A DNA stretch of 64,000 bases, taken from the NCBI RefSeq assembly GCF_014803405.1, contig NZ_JACYFG010000006.1, positions 69,501 through 133,500 on the forward strand, read 5' to 3'. Source of the stretch: Pelagicoccus enzymogenes (GTDB lineage Bacteria > Verrucomicrobiota > Verrucomicrobiia > Opitutales > Opitutaceae). How positions within the stretch are numbered: the first letter of the stretch is position 1; each line of letters starts with the position of its first letter. The notes under the pieces are model-generated. The model saw nothing but the letters and a program-made list of their open reading frames with translations, ran no database searches and was not told where the DNA came from. Shown here piece after piece: positions 24,646 to 33,689 of this stretch. The translations under genes were made by a program, and so were the position numbers.

Positions 24646-25677
24646 TTAGACGGTGCCGAAGATGGTCTTGCCTTCGGAAAGAAGGTCAGCCGCTGCTTCC
24701 TGCAAACGCTTCGCCATGCTGGCTTCTGCCTTCTTGAGGTAACCGCGCGGGTCGTAGGTCTTCTTGTTGCCCACTTCGCCGTCGATCTTGAGCACGCCTT
24801 CGATGTTCTGGCAGATGTGAGTGACGACTGGACGGGTGAACGCGTACTGAGTGTCAGTGTCGATGTTCATCTTGACCACACCGTAGTCGAGCGTCTCGCG
24901 GATGTCGGAAAGCTCGGAACCGGAACCGCCGTGGAAGACGAGATCCATCTCGGCGCCCGCGCCGTGCTTGTCCATGACCGCCTTCTGACCGTCGCGGAGG
25001 ATGGTTGGCTTGAGCTTGACGGAGCCTGGCTTGTAAGCGCCGTGCACGTTACCGAAAGTCGCAGCGAAGAGGAAGCGGCCGATTGGCTGCAGGGCTTCGT
25101 AAACTTCGAGCATGTCCTCCGGAGTCGTGTAAAGCTTTTCAGCTGGGAGGCCGGAAGTGTCGTGACCGTCTTCTTCGCCACCAACGCAACCTGCTTCCAC
25201 TTCGAGGATGATGCCCAGATCGGCGCACTCCTTGAGGAGCTCCTTGGAAATCTTGAGGTTTTCGTCGAGAGGAACAACGGAACCGTCGAACATGTGGGAT
25301 TGGAACAATGGTCCCTTGCCTTCCGCAACGCGCTTGCGGGATGCCTCGAGAAGCGGCTTGAGGAAGCTGTCAACCTTCTCTGGGTGACAGTGGTCCGTGT
25401 GGAGAGCTACGAGTACGTCGTACTTTTCAGCGAGCAAGTGCGTTGCTTCCGCCAAAACGATCGCGCCGAAGGCTGCATCCGCTACGTTGAGCCCGGATGC
25501 GAACTGACCGCCGCCGGTAGAGACCTGGATGATACCGTCTGTCTTCGAGTCAGCGAAAGCCTTGAGGGCTGCGTTGATCGTCGTAAGGGACGTGATATTA
25601 ACGGCTGGGTATGCGTAGCCTCCCTTTTGGGCGGCATCCAACATCGCTTCGTACTGTTTAGGTGTTGCGACTGGCAT
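24646..25677 (-). CDS. fba: Class II fructose-bisphosphate aldolase
   Basis: A 343-residue zinc aldolase of glycolysis and gluconeogenesis, cleaving fructose 1,6-bisphosphate to DHAP and glyceraldehyde 3-phosphate. It has HTDHCHPEK (zinc and catalytic His/Asp, about residues 93-101), the second zinc region LEVEAGCVGGEEDGHD, the third His in FGNVHGAYKPG, and phosphate-binding LVFHGGSGS. The length and the GGEEDG insertion fit class IIA enzymes. The gene stands alone with its own terminator. Upstream is a 284-bp region to the BLUF gene that should hold both divergent promoters; a short imperfect palindrome TTAGATGTTCTAA near 25690-25702 is the only structure seen. Confidence 0.97.
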   Translation of the reverse strand: MPVATPKQYEAMLDAAQKGGYAYPAVNITSLTTINAALKAFADSKTDGIIQVSTGGGQFASGLNVADAAFGAIVLAEATHLLAEKYDVLVALHTDHCHPEKVDSFLKPLLEASRKRVAEGKGPLFQSHMFDGSVVPLDENLKISKELLKECADLGIILEVEAGCVGGEEDGHDTSGLPAEKLYTTPEDMLEVYEALQPIGRFLFAATFGNVHGAYKPGSVKLKPTILRDGQKAVMDKHGAGAEMDLVFHGGSGSELSDIRETLDYGVVKMNIDTDTQYAFTRPVVTHICQNIEGVLKIDGEVGNKKTYDPRGYLKKAEASMAKRLQEAAADLLSEGKTIFGTV

Positions 25678-25961
25678 TGATTCTCTAGATTAGATGTTCT
25701 AATTTAATTTCCTCCCTATCAGTAGAGAGGCTGATCACTCTACTAAGAAAATGTTCTCCTTCAACCAAAATCGCCCGCCAGTCGCGCATTGGTCCGGATA
25801 TACGCTGAAACTCGCCCATCCAACAGGTATTGGGGCGAAAAACGCGGCGCATTTTACAAAATTCCTGCCGCGAACTGTAGAACTTGCCATCGATTTCCAG
25901 CCATTGTAGTCACAGGAGAATTGCCCGTCGCCCTCGCAACCCAAGCGCCCTCCAGAATCAT

Positions 25962-26423
25962 ATGTCCACCTGCCGCCTCATTTACCGAAGCACCGCCCGA
26001 GAAGAAACGCTCACCAACGACGCCCTCGCCCGGCTCCAGTACACCAGCATCTCCAACAACAACAGCCTCGGGATCACTGGCATACTCGTGCTCTCGGGCG
26101 ACCAGTTTCTTCAGGTCCTCGAGGGCGATAGCGAACGCGTCAACGAACTCTACCACAAGATCGCCCAAGACCCGCGCCACCACAAGGTGCGCCTCATTTC
26201 CTTCGAGAGCATCAACGAACGCTACTTCAGCGACTGGGGCATGCGGCTGATCGACCTCTACGACCTCCCCATGCAGCCCCGAAAGTTTCTCATGCAAAAG
26301 TACCAAAGCGTGGAGGACACCATCTGCATCCCGACCCAGCTCAACCTCGTCTACGCCCTCCTGCTCGACGCTAAACTGTTCTGCCTCTCGGAGCCTTGGG
26401 ACAATTCTCCGGTCGACGTCTGA
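25962..26423 (+). CDS. BLUF-domain blue-light photoreceptor
   Basis: A 153-residue protein that is mainly a BLUF domain (about residues 3-95). It has the flavin-contacting Tyr in RLIYRSTA, the Asn cluster SISNNNSLGITGILVL, the Gln in FLQVLEG that switches hydrogen bonding on illumination, and a Trp in YFSDWGMRL. The C-terminal 55 residues form short helices with no recognised output domain. Short BLUF proteins signal by protein-protein contact. No obvious partner is adjacent. The ATG giving MSTCRLIYRS is preferred because Tyr then sits at the usual distance from the N-terminus. Confidence 0.93.
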   Translation: MSTCRLIYRSTAREETLTNDALARLQYTSISNNNSLGITGILVLSGDQFLQVLEGDSERVNELYHKIAQDPRHHKVRLISFESINERYFSDWGMRLIDLYDLPMQPRKFLMQKYQSVEDTICIPTQLNLVYALLLDAKLFCLSEPWDNSPVDV

Positions 26424-26442
26424 GAAAACGGCCTCGCTCGGC

Positions 26443-28638
26443 TCAATCCTGCCGGTAGCAGAAGTCGTATTCGGAATTCCAATCCGGGCGCCCCTCCACC
26501 CTCAGGATCAGCTTGAAGGTCTGCTCATGCATTTCCGGAACCACAAACCGGAGCACCGGCCCCACTCGATTTTCTCCATCTTCGAGGGCGTCGAAATACC
26601 AGCCAAGCACGAAACTCTCGTCGTCTCCAAACCTTAGATACGCTTCGACCCGATCCCCCTTCACTGCATTCGGCCCGTCGTGCAGCATCCAGAGCTCCGC
26701 TTCGAACAATTCGCCTGCCTTCCAAGAAAAGCGCTTCACTCGCGCCGAGGCCAATGTAGGACGACAGCTCTGTCGCACCGCACGCAGCGCCGGCTTGGCT
26801 TCGCAAGGCCAGGAGACCAAGCTGTTGTTCGCCGCCGCCGGCCACGGCTCGTTGAAGCACCAATTGATCGCCATCGAACAATAAGGCTTCTGCCGACGAG
26901 CTTCCTCGTAAATGCCCTTCAAGCCCTCGGCCTGCAAAAGCTGTCCCCATTCCACCAGCTCCTCGATCGACTCGGGACGCCCGAAATAGTGCTCCACCGT
27001 CGGCATGCAGAGCCATGATTCCTTATCCATCTCCCAAGCCCGAAAGCCATGACGCAACTCCCAAACGCCCCCCGGCTTCGGCGGGAAAAGGTCGCTCTCC
27101 GGAATCAAGTTGCGCAGTTTTTCCGCGGACGCGGGAGCTGGGATCCCAAACTCCACATAGGCCGAATTCCGAGCGTTCTGAAAAACCTCGTAGCACTCCT
27201 TCCCCCGCGAATCCCTGAACAAGTACCCGCCGTGCCCCGCTCCCATAATCGGCGAGGTCGGAAGAAACGGCGTGTCCGGATCCAACTCCAAGCAAACCTT
27301 GTTCAGCAGCCGAATGGCCTTCGATTGGTCGGTCATGCCAGACCAAGAATTATACAATTCGTTGCCGCCGCACCATATCATAACGGAAGGATGCGGCTTC
27401 AACTGCTTGACGATCGCGGTCGCCTCCTGCCCTAGCGTATCCAAAAACTCGGGACTCTCAGCATACTTGTTGCAGGCTAAAGGAAAGTCCTGCCAAACCA
27501 TTAGTCCCAATCGATCGCAAAGCTCGAAAAACGAAGGCTTTCCGATCGCCGCTCCGCCCCAACAGCGCAGCAGGTTGAAATGGCAGCTAGCCGCCTTTTC
27601 CAACAAGGGCCGGTAGGCGTCCTCACCCGCGACCCCCGGAAACACATCGGGAGCCACCCAGTTCGATCCCTTGACGAAAATGCGACGTCCATTCACCTCC
27701 AAGGCCATAGGAGCAACGCTGCGGGTCTTTGGCATTTCCGGCGTCTCGTCCCATGCCCCTTCGTTCATCACCAGCTTGGAAGTACGAAAGCCAATGGCTT
27801 CGGATCGAGAGTCGAGCATGAGCCCCTCATCGTCATGCAAGGAGACCGACAATCGATAAAGCGACTGTTCCCCGTATCCACGAGGCCACCACAACTCCGG
27901 CTCATGCACTTCGCAAAACCCGTCGACCAAGGACTGGCCTTGCAAGTTAATGGCTTCTCCATCGACGACTTCCCCGTCCGGACCGACCAAGCTCCACTCG
28001 AAGACGCCCACGGACGCTTGGCTCAGCTCGATAGAGAGATCCAGCTTCACCAAGGCAAGGTCCTCCTCCACCACGTAATCGAAATACAGCTCGCGAATGT
28101 GAGTCGGCTTCCTCAACTCTAGGTAAGTCAAACGCCAAATCCCGGAAGGAACCAAGCGCGGGTGGAAGTCCCAACCATAGCTCACAGCCGGCTTGACGGA
28201 ACTACTCGCTTCCACTCGCCCCTCTCCTAAGCCGGAGTCCGGTATCGGAAATATAACTACTTCAATCTTTTCTCCGGGCTGGGCGATCTCCGTGAGGTCT
28301 ATTTCAACCGGACTGAACATCCCCTCCTGAGCAAACAGGGTACGCTCCCCCACGCGAACGAGGAAGCGATAGTCGATCCCTCCTGAGACGAAAAACAGAC
28401 GCTCTCCTTCTAAGCCCTCCAGGCGAGGCAAGGCGGCCTCGTACACCCAATAAACCTTCTCCATCCAAGCATAGCGCCCGAAGTCGCCGTCCTGCCAAAA
28501 ATGCGGCCAACCCTCCGCCCTCGCCCAATCCAACTGCACCGCTCCCGGCACCGAGGCCGAAACCATTTTCTCCGGGCGGATGCTCGGATCGGAAGTGTAT
28601 CCGACTTTCCAATCTAGGTTGTAGCGATTTTGGGGCAT
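26443..28638 (-). CDS. Glycoside hydrolase family 2 beta-mannosidase-like enzyme
   Basis: A 731-residue GH2 enzyme, somewhat shorter than typical beta-mannosidases (about 800-850). A sugar-binding domain (1-190) with WMEKVYWVYEAAL and an Ig-like domain (190-300) precede the TIM barrel. The barrel has VKGSNWVAPDVFPG, LRCWGGAAIGKPSFFELCDRLGLMVWQDF, acid/base Glu in MIWCGGNELYNSW and nucleophile Glu in AYVEFGIPAPAS. These fit mannosidases acting on mannan or N-glycan fragments. There is no signal peptide, so it is probably cytoplasmic. The final short beta domain ends soon after the barrel. Confidence 0.88.
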   Translation of the reverse strand: MPQNRYNLDWKVGYTSDPSIRPEKMVSASVPGAVQLDWARAEGWPHFWQDGDFGRYAWMEKVYWVYEAALPRLEGLEGERLFFVSGGIDYRFLVRVGERTLFAQEGMFSPVEIDLTEIAQPGEKIEVVIFPIPDSGLGEGRVEASSSVKPAVSYGWDFHPRLVPSGIWRLTYLELRKPTHIRELYFDYVVEEDLALVKLDLSIELSQASVGVFEWSLVGPDGEVVDGEAINLQGQSLVDGFCEVHEPELWWPRGYGEQSLYRLSVSLHDDEGLMLDSRSEAIGFRTSKLVMNEGAWDETPEMPKTRSVAPMALEVNGRRIFVKGSNWVAPDVFPGVAGEDAYRPLLEKAASCHFNLLRCWGGAAIGKPSFFELCDRLGLMVWQDFPLACNKYAESPEFLDTLGQEATAIVKQLKPHPSVMIWCGGNELYNSWSGMTDQSKAIRLLNKVCLELDPDTPFLPTSPIMGAGHGGYLFRDSRGKECYEVFQNARNSAYVEFGIPAPASAEKLRNLIPESDLFPPKPGGVWELRHGFRAWEMDKESWLCMPTVEHYFGRPESIEELVEWGQLLQAEGLKGIYEEARRQKPYCSMAINWCFNEPWPAAANNSLVSWPCEAKPALRAVRQSCRPTLASARVKRFSWKAGELFEAELWMLHDGPNAVKGDRVEAYLRFGDDESFVLGWYFDALEDGENRVGPVLRFVVPEMHEQTFKLILRVEGRPDWNSEYDFCYRQD

Positions 28639-28745
28639 AGCGGGAAAACGGCAGATAAGCCAGCGTCCTCACCCCTAGGTTCCAAAATCAGTTCTCGCAA
28701 CCTTTTGCTGAAAAAGAGAAAAACTCTCGAAGACCTAGGATAGCC

Positions 28746-29276
28746 ATGAGCCAAACCGATCCCTCCCATCCCAAGTTCCAGTCCATAGCGAGGGCGTCCA
28801 TCCTCGCCAGTATCGAAAATAAACATACCCAGTACGTTTCCATGGCGGATCGACGGGCCCAAGGGCTCCTTACCATGGCAGCCGTGCTCGCGCCTGTCGC
28901 CATCTCCCGCATCAACGACGCAGCGTTTTTCCCTTCGGTCGCCGTTTTCCTCGTCGGAGCGGCCACCACGATCATCGCCGCCACCCTCTGCCTTTTCCCC
29001 AAACGATTCCGCCGTATCCAGCCCAACGACCGCTTTCCCCTACACTTCTCGTACATCAGCCGCCAAAAGAGGGACGACTACCTCGCCCAGATGAGCGACA
29101 TCATCGACGATACGACACAACTATCCAAGGAAGTCGCCAAAGACCTCTACCACCTCAGCCACGACGTGCTGATTCCCAAATTTCGATGGCTCAGAATTGC
29201 CTACGCCTCCTTTGTCGGTAGCTTGTGCCTGTCCCTCATCCTCTTGGTCTACAACGTCCTTCGAACCTCCAACTAA
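28746..29276 (+). CDS. PycTM-like (DUF5706) membrane protein
   Basis: A 176-residue protein with an N-terminal amphipathic region, then ADRRAQGLLTMAAVLAPVAI (about 38-57), resembling the ADxKAxxLL motif of the Pycsar effector membrane family. Membrane segments lie near 44-60, 67-87 and 150-170. A cytoplasmic helical stretch between them has SYISRQKRDDYLAQM. Members next to a pyrimidine cyclase act as abortive-infection effectors; many others stand alone with unknown roles. No cyclase gene is seen here. It may be cotranscribed with the following FMN protein gene 23 bp away. Confidence 0.55.
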   Translation: MSQTDPSHPKFQSIARASILASIENKHTQYVSMADRRAQGLLTMAAVLAPVAISRINDAAFFPSVAVFLVGAATTIIAATLCLFPKRFRRIQPNDRFPLHFSYISRQKRDDYLAQMSDIIDDTTQLSKEVAKDLYHLSHDVLIPKFRWLRIAYASFVGSLCLSLILLVYNVLRTSN

Positions 29277-29299
29277 CCGCCCGATCCCCGCCCCGCCCC

Positions 29300-30826
29300 A
29301 TGTCCACCAAGCTTGCCATCAACCTCCACAAGCTCGCCCGCTTCACCAACACCATCATCCCCATCGCCGCCCTTATGCTCTTCCTCGCGGGCTGGCAAAT
29401 CTCCTTCTACTTCCATTTCCTGACGGTTCCGCTGCTCGGATTGACCCTCGTCAACCTCTACTACCTCTTCGTCCAGCGAAACCACTCCTTGCTGCGAAAC
29501 TTCGGCATACTCGGCCAAGGCCGCTACATGCTGGAAAGCCTGGGGCCGGAGCTGCGCCAGTACCTCTATTCGAGCGACACCGAGGAACGCCCCTTCAACC
29601 GCACCGAACGAGCCGAGGTCTACCGCAAGGCCAACAACATCGACTCCGCATCTTCCTTCGGTTCGCAAAACGACTTCGACGCAAGGGAGATCAAGCTGCG
29701 CCATTCGCTCTTTCCCATCTCCAAGGAAGGCTTGCTCCCCTATCGACTGACCTTCGGCGAAGAGAGGGGTATCCAAAACACCTATACGCTCACCGTTCCT
29801 TTCATCGTTAGCGGCATGAGCTACGGAGCGCTGGGCCAACGCGCGGTACGCTCCCTCGCTCGCGGCATCGCCCAAACGGGCGGCCTCATGAATACCGGCG
29901 AAGGCGGCTACCCAAAGTACCACCTCATGGAAAACTGCGATCTCGCCTTCCAGATCGGCACCGCCAAGTTCGGGGTAAGGCACGAGGACGGAACCCTCCA
30001 CGAGCAAAAGCTCGCTGAGCTCTCCGCTCTCGAACAGATCAAGCTTATCGAGCTGAAGCTCAGCCAGGGGGCCAAACCTGGAAAAGGGGGAATGCTGCCG
30101 AAGGAGAAGATCACCGCAGAGATATCCGAACTGCGCGGAGTCCCCATGGGCAAAGACGTCGTTTCCCCCACCCATCACCCCGAATGCGAGGACTACCACA
30201 GCGCCGTCGCCTTCATTCGGCGCATACAAGACGTTTCGCAGCTGCCCGTCGGCATCAAGCTCTGCATCGGCGATCCCCACCAATTCGCCGAGCTCGTAGC
30301 TGAAATGAAACGCCAAGACAGCTTCCCCGACTGGATCACCATCGACGGCGCCGAGGGCGGCACCGGCGCCGCCCCCAAGGCCTTCATCGACCGCGTCGGC
30401 ATGCCCCTCTTCCCCGCCCTCAAGTCTGCCCAGGACATCCTCGTAACCGCAGGCGTTAGGCAACGCCTCAAGCTCGTCGCCTCCGGCAAACTCATCAATC
30501 CAGGTTCTCAGATCATAGCCTTCTGCCTAGGAGCCGACGCCATCGCCACCGCCCGCGGCTTCATGTTGTCCATCGGCTGCATCCAAGCCATGCAATGCGG
30601 GAGCAACACCTGCCCCGTCGGCATCACCACCCACAATCCGCGCCTGGAGCGCGGAATAGATATCGCCGACAAAGCTCTAAGAGTTGCCAACTATATACAC
30701 AGCTTGGAACACGACCTCGAGGAACTGCTCTGCGCCACCGGAGTTCGCTGCGTTCGCGAGCTCTCATTCGACAATCTCTACGTTCCCATCGAATCCAGCC
30801 TCTACCCGTTCGCCCGCCACCCATAA
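29300..30826 (+). CDS. FMN-binding glutamate synthase-family protein
   Basis: A 508-residue protein with one or two N-terminal membrane segments (about 15-60) followed by the FMN-binding synthase domain of GltB. It has SYGALGQRAVRSLARG, NTGEGGYPKYH, GAKPGKGGMLP, MGKDVVSPTHHPEC, the FMN loop IDGAEGGTGAAPKAF and GADAIATARGFM. Three cysteines in CIQAMQC...CPVG match the 3Fe-4S cluster of glutamate synthase. The glutaminase domain is absent, so it is not a full glutamate synthase; substrate unknown. The ATG giving MSTKLAINLHKL is preferred over one 75 bases upstream that overlaps the preceding gene. Confidence 0.88.
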   Translation: MSTKLAINLHKLARFTNTIIPIAALMLFLAGWQISFYFHFLTVPLLGLTLVNLYYLFVQRNHSLLRNFGILGQGRYMLESLGPELRQYLYSSDTEERPFNRTERAEVYRKANNIDSASSFGSQNDFDAREIKLRHSLFPISKEGLLPYRLTFGEERGIQNTYTLTVPFIVSGMSYGALGQRAVRSLARGIAQTGGLMNTGEGGYPKYHLMENCDLAFQIGTAKFGVRHEDGTLHEQKLAELSALEQIKLIELKLSQGAKPGKGGMLPKEKITAEISELRGVPMGKDVVSPTHHPECEDYHSAVAFIRRIQDVSQLPVGIKLCIGDPHQFAELVAEMKRQDSFPDWITIDGAEGGTGAAPKAFIDRVGMPLFPALKSAQDILVTAGVRQRLKLVASGKLINPGSQIIAFCLGADAIATARGFMLSIGCIQAMQCGSNTCPVGITTHNPRLERGIDIADKALRVANYIHSLEHDLEELLCATGVRCVRELSFDNLYVPIESSLYPFARHP

Positions 30827-30838
30827 ATCCTACCTGCC

Positions 30839-31264
30839 ATGACCTCTCCAAAGCTCAAATTGACCTCCTGGGCCGCCCAAATCGTCGCCGCCGTGATTAT
30901 GGGACAAACGCTTTACTTCAAGTTCACCGCCCATCCCGACTCCGTCCAGCTCTTCAGCGAACTCGGCATGGAGCCTCAAGGGCGCCTGATCATCGGAGCC
31001 CTCGAACTGGTCGCCTGCATCCTGCTTCTCATTCCCTCGAGCATCGTCTACGGAGCCTTGCTTGGCTCCTGCCTGATGGCCGGCGCCATCATCGGGCACA
31101 TGACCGAGCTCGGCTGGGAAGGTCCCCGACTCCAACTCGGGGCGCTCGCCATCGTCGTGCTGGTTTGCTGCATCTCCACCCTGCTTATCCGCCACCGCGA
31201 GCTCCCGCTTCTCAAGGCCATCCAAACCGAGAAGCCCACCAAGCGTCCTCGCCCGAAGAAGTAG
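30839..31264 (+). CDS. DoxX-family membrane protein
   Basis: A 141-residue protein with four membrane segments (about 10-28, 48-66, 70-88, 98-116), the DoxX/DoxD topology. It has LYFKFTAHPDSVQLFSELGMEP, a typical DoxX opening, and a very basic C-terminal tail (KPTKRPRPKK). Members are linked to redox or oxidative-stress processes, without a single agreed function. It lies 12 bp after the FMN synthase-like gene, so cotranscription and a redox link are plausible. Confidence 0.78.
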   Translation: MTSPKLKLTSWAAQIVAAVIMGQTLYFKFTAHPDSVQLFSELGMEPQGRLIIGALELVACILLLIPSSIVYGALLGSCLMAGAIIGHMTELGWEGPRLQLGALAIVVLVCCISTLLIRHRELPLLKAIQTEKPTKRPRPKK

Positions 31265-31374
31265 CTCGCCTTCAATTCTCCAGCACCTTCCGTACAAAGC
31301 TCGTAAAAAGCGAATCCCGCCCCTTGCCGCAGGGCAAAATCCGCGGTTAAGTGCGCCCATCCAATTTCTTGACG

Positions 31375-32547
31375 ATGAGCCACTCACTCATGCTTCCCCA
31401 AGCAGTGCTCGCGTTGGCGGGACTCTATGGCGCGACCTGGTTTTTCCTGAAAGCGAAAAAAGGCCAGCAAACGCCCAAGCTCGTCCTCGCCGGCGCTACC
31501 AATCTACTCGTCGCGGCTTACCTGCTCTGCGACATAGGCATGCTGCAGGCCGACAGCGCCACTCAACTAGTCGCCTTCGAAAAAGCGTCCACCAGCCTCA
31601 CGATCGCGATATTCGCGCTCGTTCCGTGGATTACCGCAGCCTGCAGACAAAGCAGCTCGCTCGTTTTCCTGTCCGGACACACCGCCCTCGCAACCTCCCT
31701 TTCCATAGCCAACTTGCTGTCCCCCGTGTCTCTCCGCTTCGAGTCCCTGCAATTTTCCTCGCTCTCCCCAGCAACCGTGCAGTCAAGACCCTCGCTCTGG
31801 GAAATGCCCTTCCTGCTGCTCGCTCTTCTCGCAGCCACCGCGCTCCTAGGACACGCCATGCGCGGTTCCGCCGCAGGCCGCTCCAAACTCCCCAAGCTGC
31901 TCGCCTTGACAGCATTCGCCACTGTCGCCTCGCCTATCGTCGAATCCCAGCAAGGCAACGGGAGCCATCCCGCCGGAAACTTAGTCTGGATCGCTCTCTC
32001 ACTGGTCGCAATTTCCGCCTGCGCCCTGCAGCAGGCCTCGCTGCCACCCGTAGCGAAAAAAGGCCACCCTTCGTCGCCCCCAAAAACCGACCCCAGCGGG
32101 CCCAGCCAGAGTGACAACGACGATTTCGCGCCCTGCCTCCAAAAACACGCGCTGCTGTTGGGCTTGAATTCCAACGACGAGGACCTCGCCTCCAAGCTCC
32201 TCGCCAATTGCGGCTACCAAGTGATGAGAGAGAGCAAATCCTCAAAAATCCCCTTAGACTACCTGAGCCGGGCCAACACCCACACGACGGTGCTGTTCGA
32301 GCGGGACGCCGAGGACTCTCCCCCTCCAGCCATCCTCGAGCTTGCCCGAGCCTCCTTGCCGCAACTCGACGTCGTAGCCCTGACCTACTTTCCCAAATCC
32401 CCCAGAATCCTCCGCGAAATCAGAAACGGTACCTATCACCACGCAATCGGAACTCCGCTAAAAGCCGCGGAACTTTTCCAAGCGACCCGAAGTCAGACCT
32501 TAGACAGTTCTCTCTGGATCCAACCGCATCACACCAAATTATCCTAG
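31375..32547 (+). CDS. Membrane protein with degenerate receiver-like domain
   Basis: A 390-residue protein I do not recognise as a named family. The first 225 residues hold about seven hydrophobic segments. After a Pro/Ser-rich linker (about 232-255), residues 262-375 follow the layout of a response-regulator receiver. KHALLLGLNSNDEDLASKLLANCGYQV fills the place of the acidic-pair strand and helix 1. DVVALTYFP stands for strand 4, and AIGTPLKAAELFQAT resembles the conserved KP(I)KxxEL ending. The phospho-Asp and Lys appear lost. No kinase domain follows. The ATG giving MSHSLMLP is used; a GTG 24 bases upstream is possible. Confidence 0.7.
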   Translation: MSHSLMLPQAVLALAGLYGATWFFLKAKKGQQTPKLVLAGATNLLVAAYLLCDIGMLQADSATQLVAFEKASTSLTIAIFALVPWITAACRQSSSLVFLSGHTALATSLSIANLLSPVSLRFESLQFSSLSPATVQSRPSLWEMPFLLLALLAATALLGHAMRGSAAGRSKLPKLLALTAFATVASPIVESQQGNGSHPAGNLVWIALSLVAISACALQQASLPPVAKKGHPSSPPKTDPSGPSQSDNDDFAPCLQKHALLLGLNSNDEDLASKLLANCGYQVMRESKSSKIPLDYLSRANTHTTVLFERDAEDSPPPAILELARASLPQLDVVALTYFPKSPRILREIRNGTYHHAIGTPLKAAELFQATRSQTLDSSLWIQPHHTKLS

Positions 32548-32643
32548 CCACACAAGAGGCTAATACCTAGGAGCTTTAGCTCATTCTGAAAAAAACTTCA
32601 AAAAAGTTGAATGCTTCCCTAAAACGTGCGTCTACCCACAGCG

Positions 32644-33453
32644 ATGCCTGATAGCAGAGGTAAATATACTCTAGAAGAGCTCATGAGAGCCAAACGCAAG
32701 GAGCAGCCAGGGCCCGAGTTCTGGGTTCGCTTCGATCGCGAATTCAAGCAGAAGCAAAAGCTTCTCATCCAGCGGCAACTCGTCAGCGAGACGGGGCTGA
32801 AATCCCTTTTCTCGACGCGCATCTACAAGGTCGGCGCATTTACTGCCACCTTTGGCGTCGCAGCAGTTGCGGTCTACCTCGGCTTCCAAGCCCCCGTCAA
32901 CGAAACGACAGTCGCCCAATCGCAAGCTCCCGCGGCTCAACCCGCTCCAAGCTTCGCCGTGGCCACAAATGCGGAGCCGGCCCGTGCCGAGACTCCCGCC
33001 AAAACGAGCGGCGGCCTGCAGGAGTTCGCGACCTTGGCCCAGCCTAGCGCCCCGCGCGTCGTCATACAATCTCCCGCCACCAGCATCGCCAAGAAGCCTT
33101 CCCCTTCGCAAATCAACGTGCTGAAGACGCTTGCTTCCTTGGAGGACACGATCCGGGCCAAGCGCGCGAGCGACCCAGCCCCCACCCCTTCCTACCAATT
33201 CGTCAGCTCGAACGGGCTCTTCGAAACAGAACTCTCCGAGCTGGAAGAAGCTTCCGTCGACGGAGTTTGGGATTTCGAAGACGCCTACCTTCTCGGCAAG
33301 TATGCCGATCCGCTGACCGGAACCTTGAACACGAACCGTTCGCTCTCCATCGACGAGATTCAGCACGTCAGCTTTTCGCAACTCGACGAGGCGCTCTCCA
33401 GCCAAGGCAGCCGCCGCAGTCGCTCGATCGACGCGCTCACCGTAAAGTTCTAG
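32644..33453 (+). CDS. Single-pass membrane protein of unknown function
   Basis: A 269-residue protein not recognised. The cytoplasmic N-terminus (1-60) has YTLEELMRAKRKEQPGPEFW, then a basic region and one membrane segment (about 68-86, VGAFTATFGVAAVAVYLGF). An Ala/Pro/Thr-rich low-complexity periplasmic stretch (90-175) and a final acidic segment with FEDAYLLGKYADPLTG follow. The layout recalls anti-sigma factors, but no sigma gene is adjacent and no zinc-binding motif is seen. A terminator follows at once. A GTG 18 bases upstream is an alternative start. Confidence 0.75.
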   Translation: MPDSRGKYTLEELMRAKRKEQPGPEFWVRFDREFKQKQKLLIQRQLVSETGLKSLFSTRIYKVGAFTATFGVAAVAVYLGFQAPVNETTVAQSQAPAAQPAPSFAVATNAEPARAETPAKTSGGLQEFATLAQPSAPRVVIQSPATSIAKKPSPSQINVLKTLASLEDTIRAKRASDPAPTPSYQFVSSNGLFETELSELEEASVDGVWDFEDAYLLGKYADPLTGTLNTNRSLSIDEIQHVSFSQLDEALSSQGSRRSRSIDALTVKF

Positions 33454-33471
33454 CGTACCGATCCACCCTTT

Positions 33472-33512
33472 CACAAAAAAAGCCGCAGCTTGAAAGCTGC
33501 GGCTTTTTTGTG
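33472..33512 (+). terminator. Strong rho-independent terminator
   Basis: AGCCGCAGCT and AGCTGCGGCT form a 10-bp stem with a TGAA loop. A-rich and T-rich flanks extend the pairing, and TTTTTT follows the stem. It lies about 20 bp after the preceding stop codon and is symmetric enough to act on both strands. Confidence 0.93.
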
Positions 33513-33524
33513 GGCTAACCAACT

Positions 33525-33555
33525 GCCATTCGAAACTGATCAGATTTCAAATGGC
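33525..33555. repeat. Imperfect palindrome upstream of the toxin-antitoxin genes
   Basis: GCCATT...AATGGC arms enclose GAAA...TTTC and a CTGATCAG core, with two interruptions. It sits between the terminator and the promoter region of the toxin-antitoxin pair. Confidence 0.45.
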
Positions 33556-33622
33556 AGGCAATAGCACCCTTGAACGCGAACCATCGCCTTAACTTTTTTC
33601 AGCTTCGATTTTGTTTTATTTC

Positions 33623-33649
33623 TAGCGTTTATGGTGCTTGTAGCGTTTA
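33623..33649. promoter_or_regulatory. Two TAGCGTTTA direct repeats, candidate antitoxin operator
   Basis: TAGCGTTTA occurs at 33623-33631 and 33641-33649, 18 bp apart, about 40-65 bp upstream of the antitoxin ATG, where a promoter would be. Autoregulation by an HTH antitoxin would fit. A strong Shine-Dalgarno sequence, AAAGGAGG, lies at 33669-33676. Confidence 0.45.
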
Positions 33650-33689
33650 CTCACTAAAAAAAATCGAGAAAGGAGGCGATTAATAAACC

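Noticed and set aside
29273-30463. Long minus-strand open frame opposite the FMN glutamate synthase-like gene
   Set aside because: It is antisense to a gene with clear conserved motifs, and its translation is low-complexity Gly/Glu/Val-rich with no family character.
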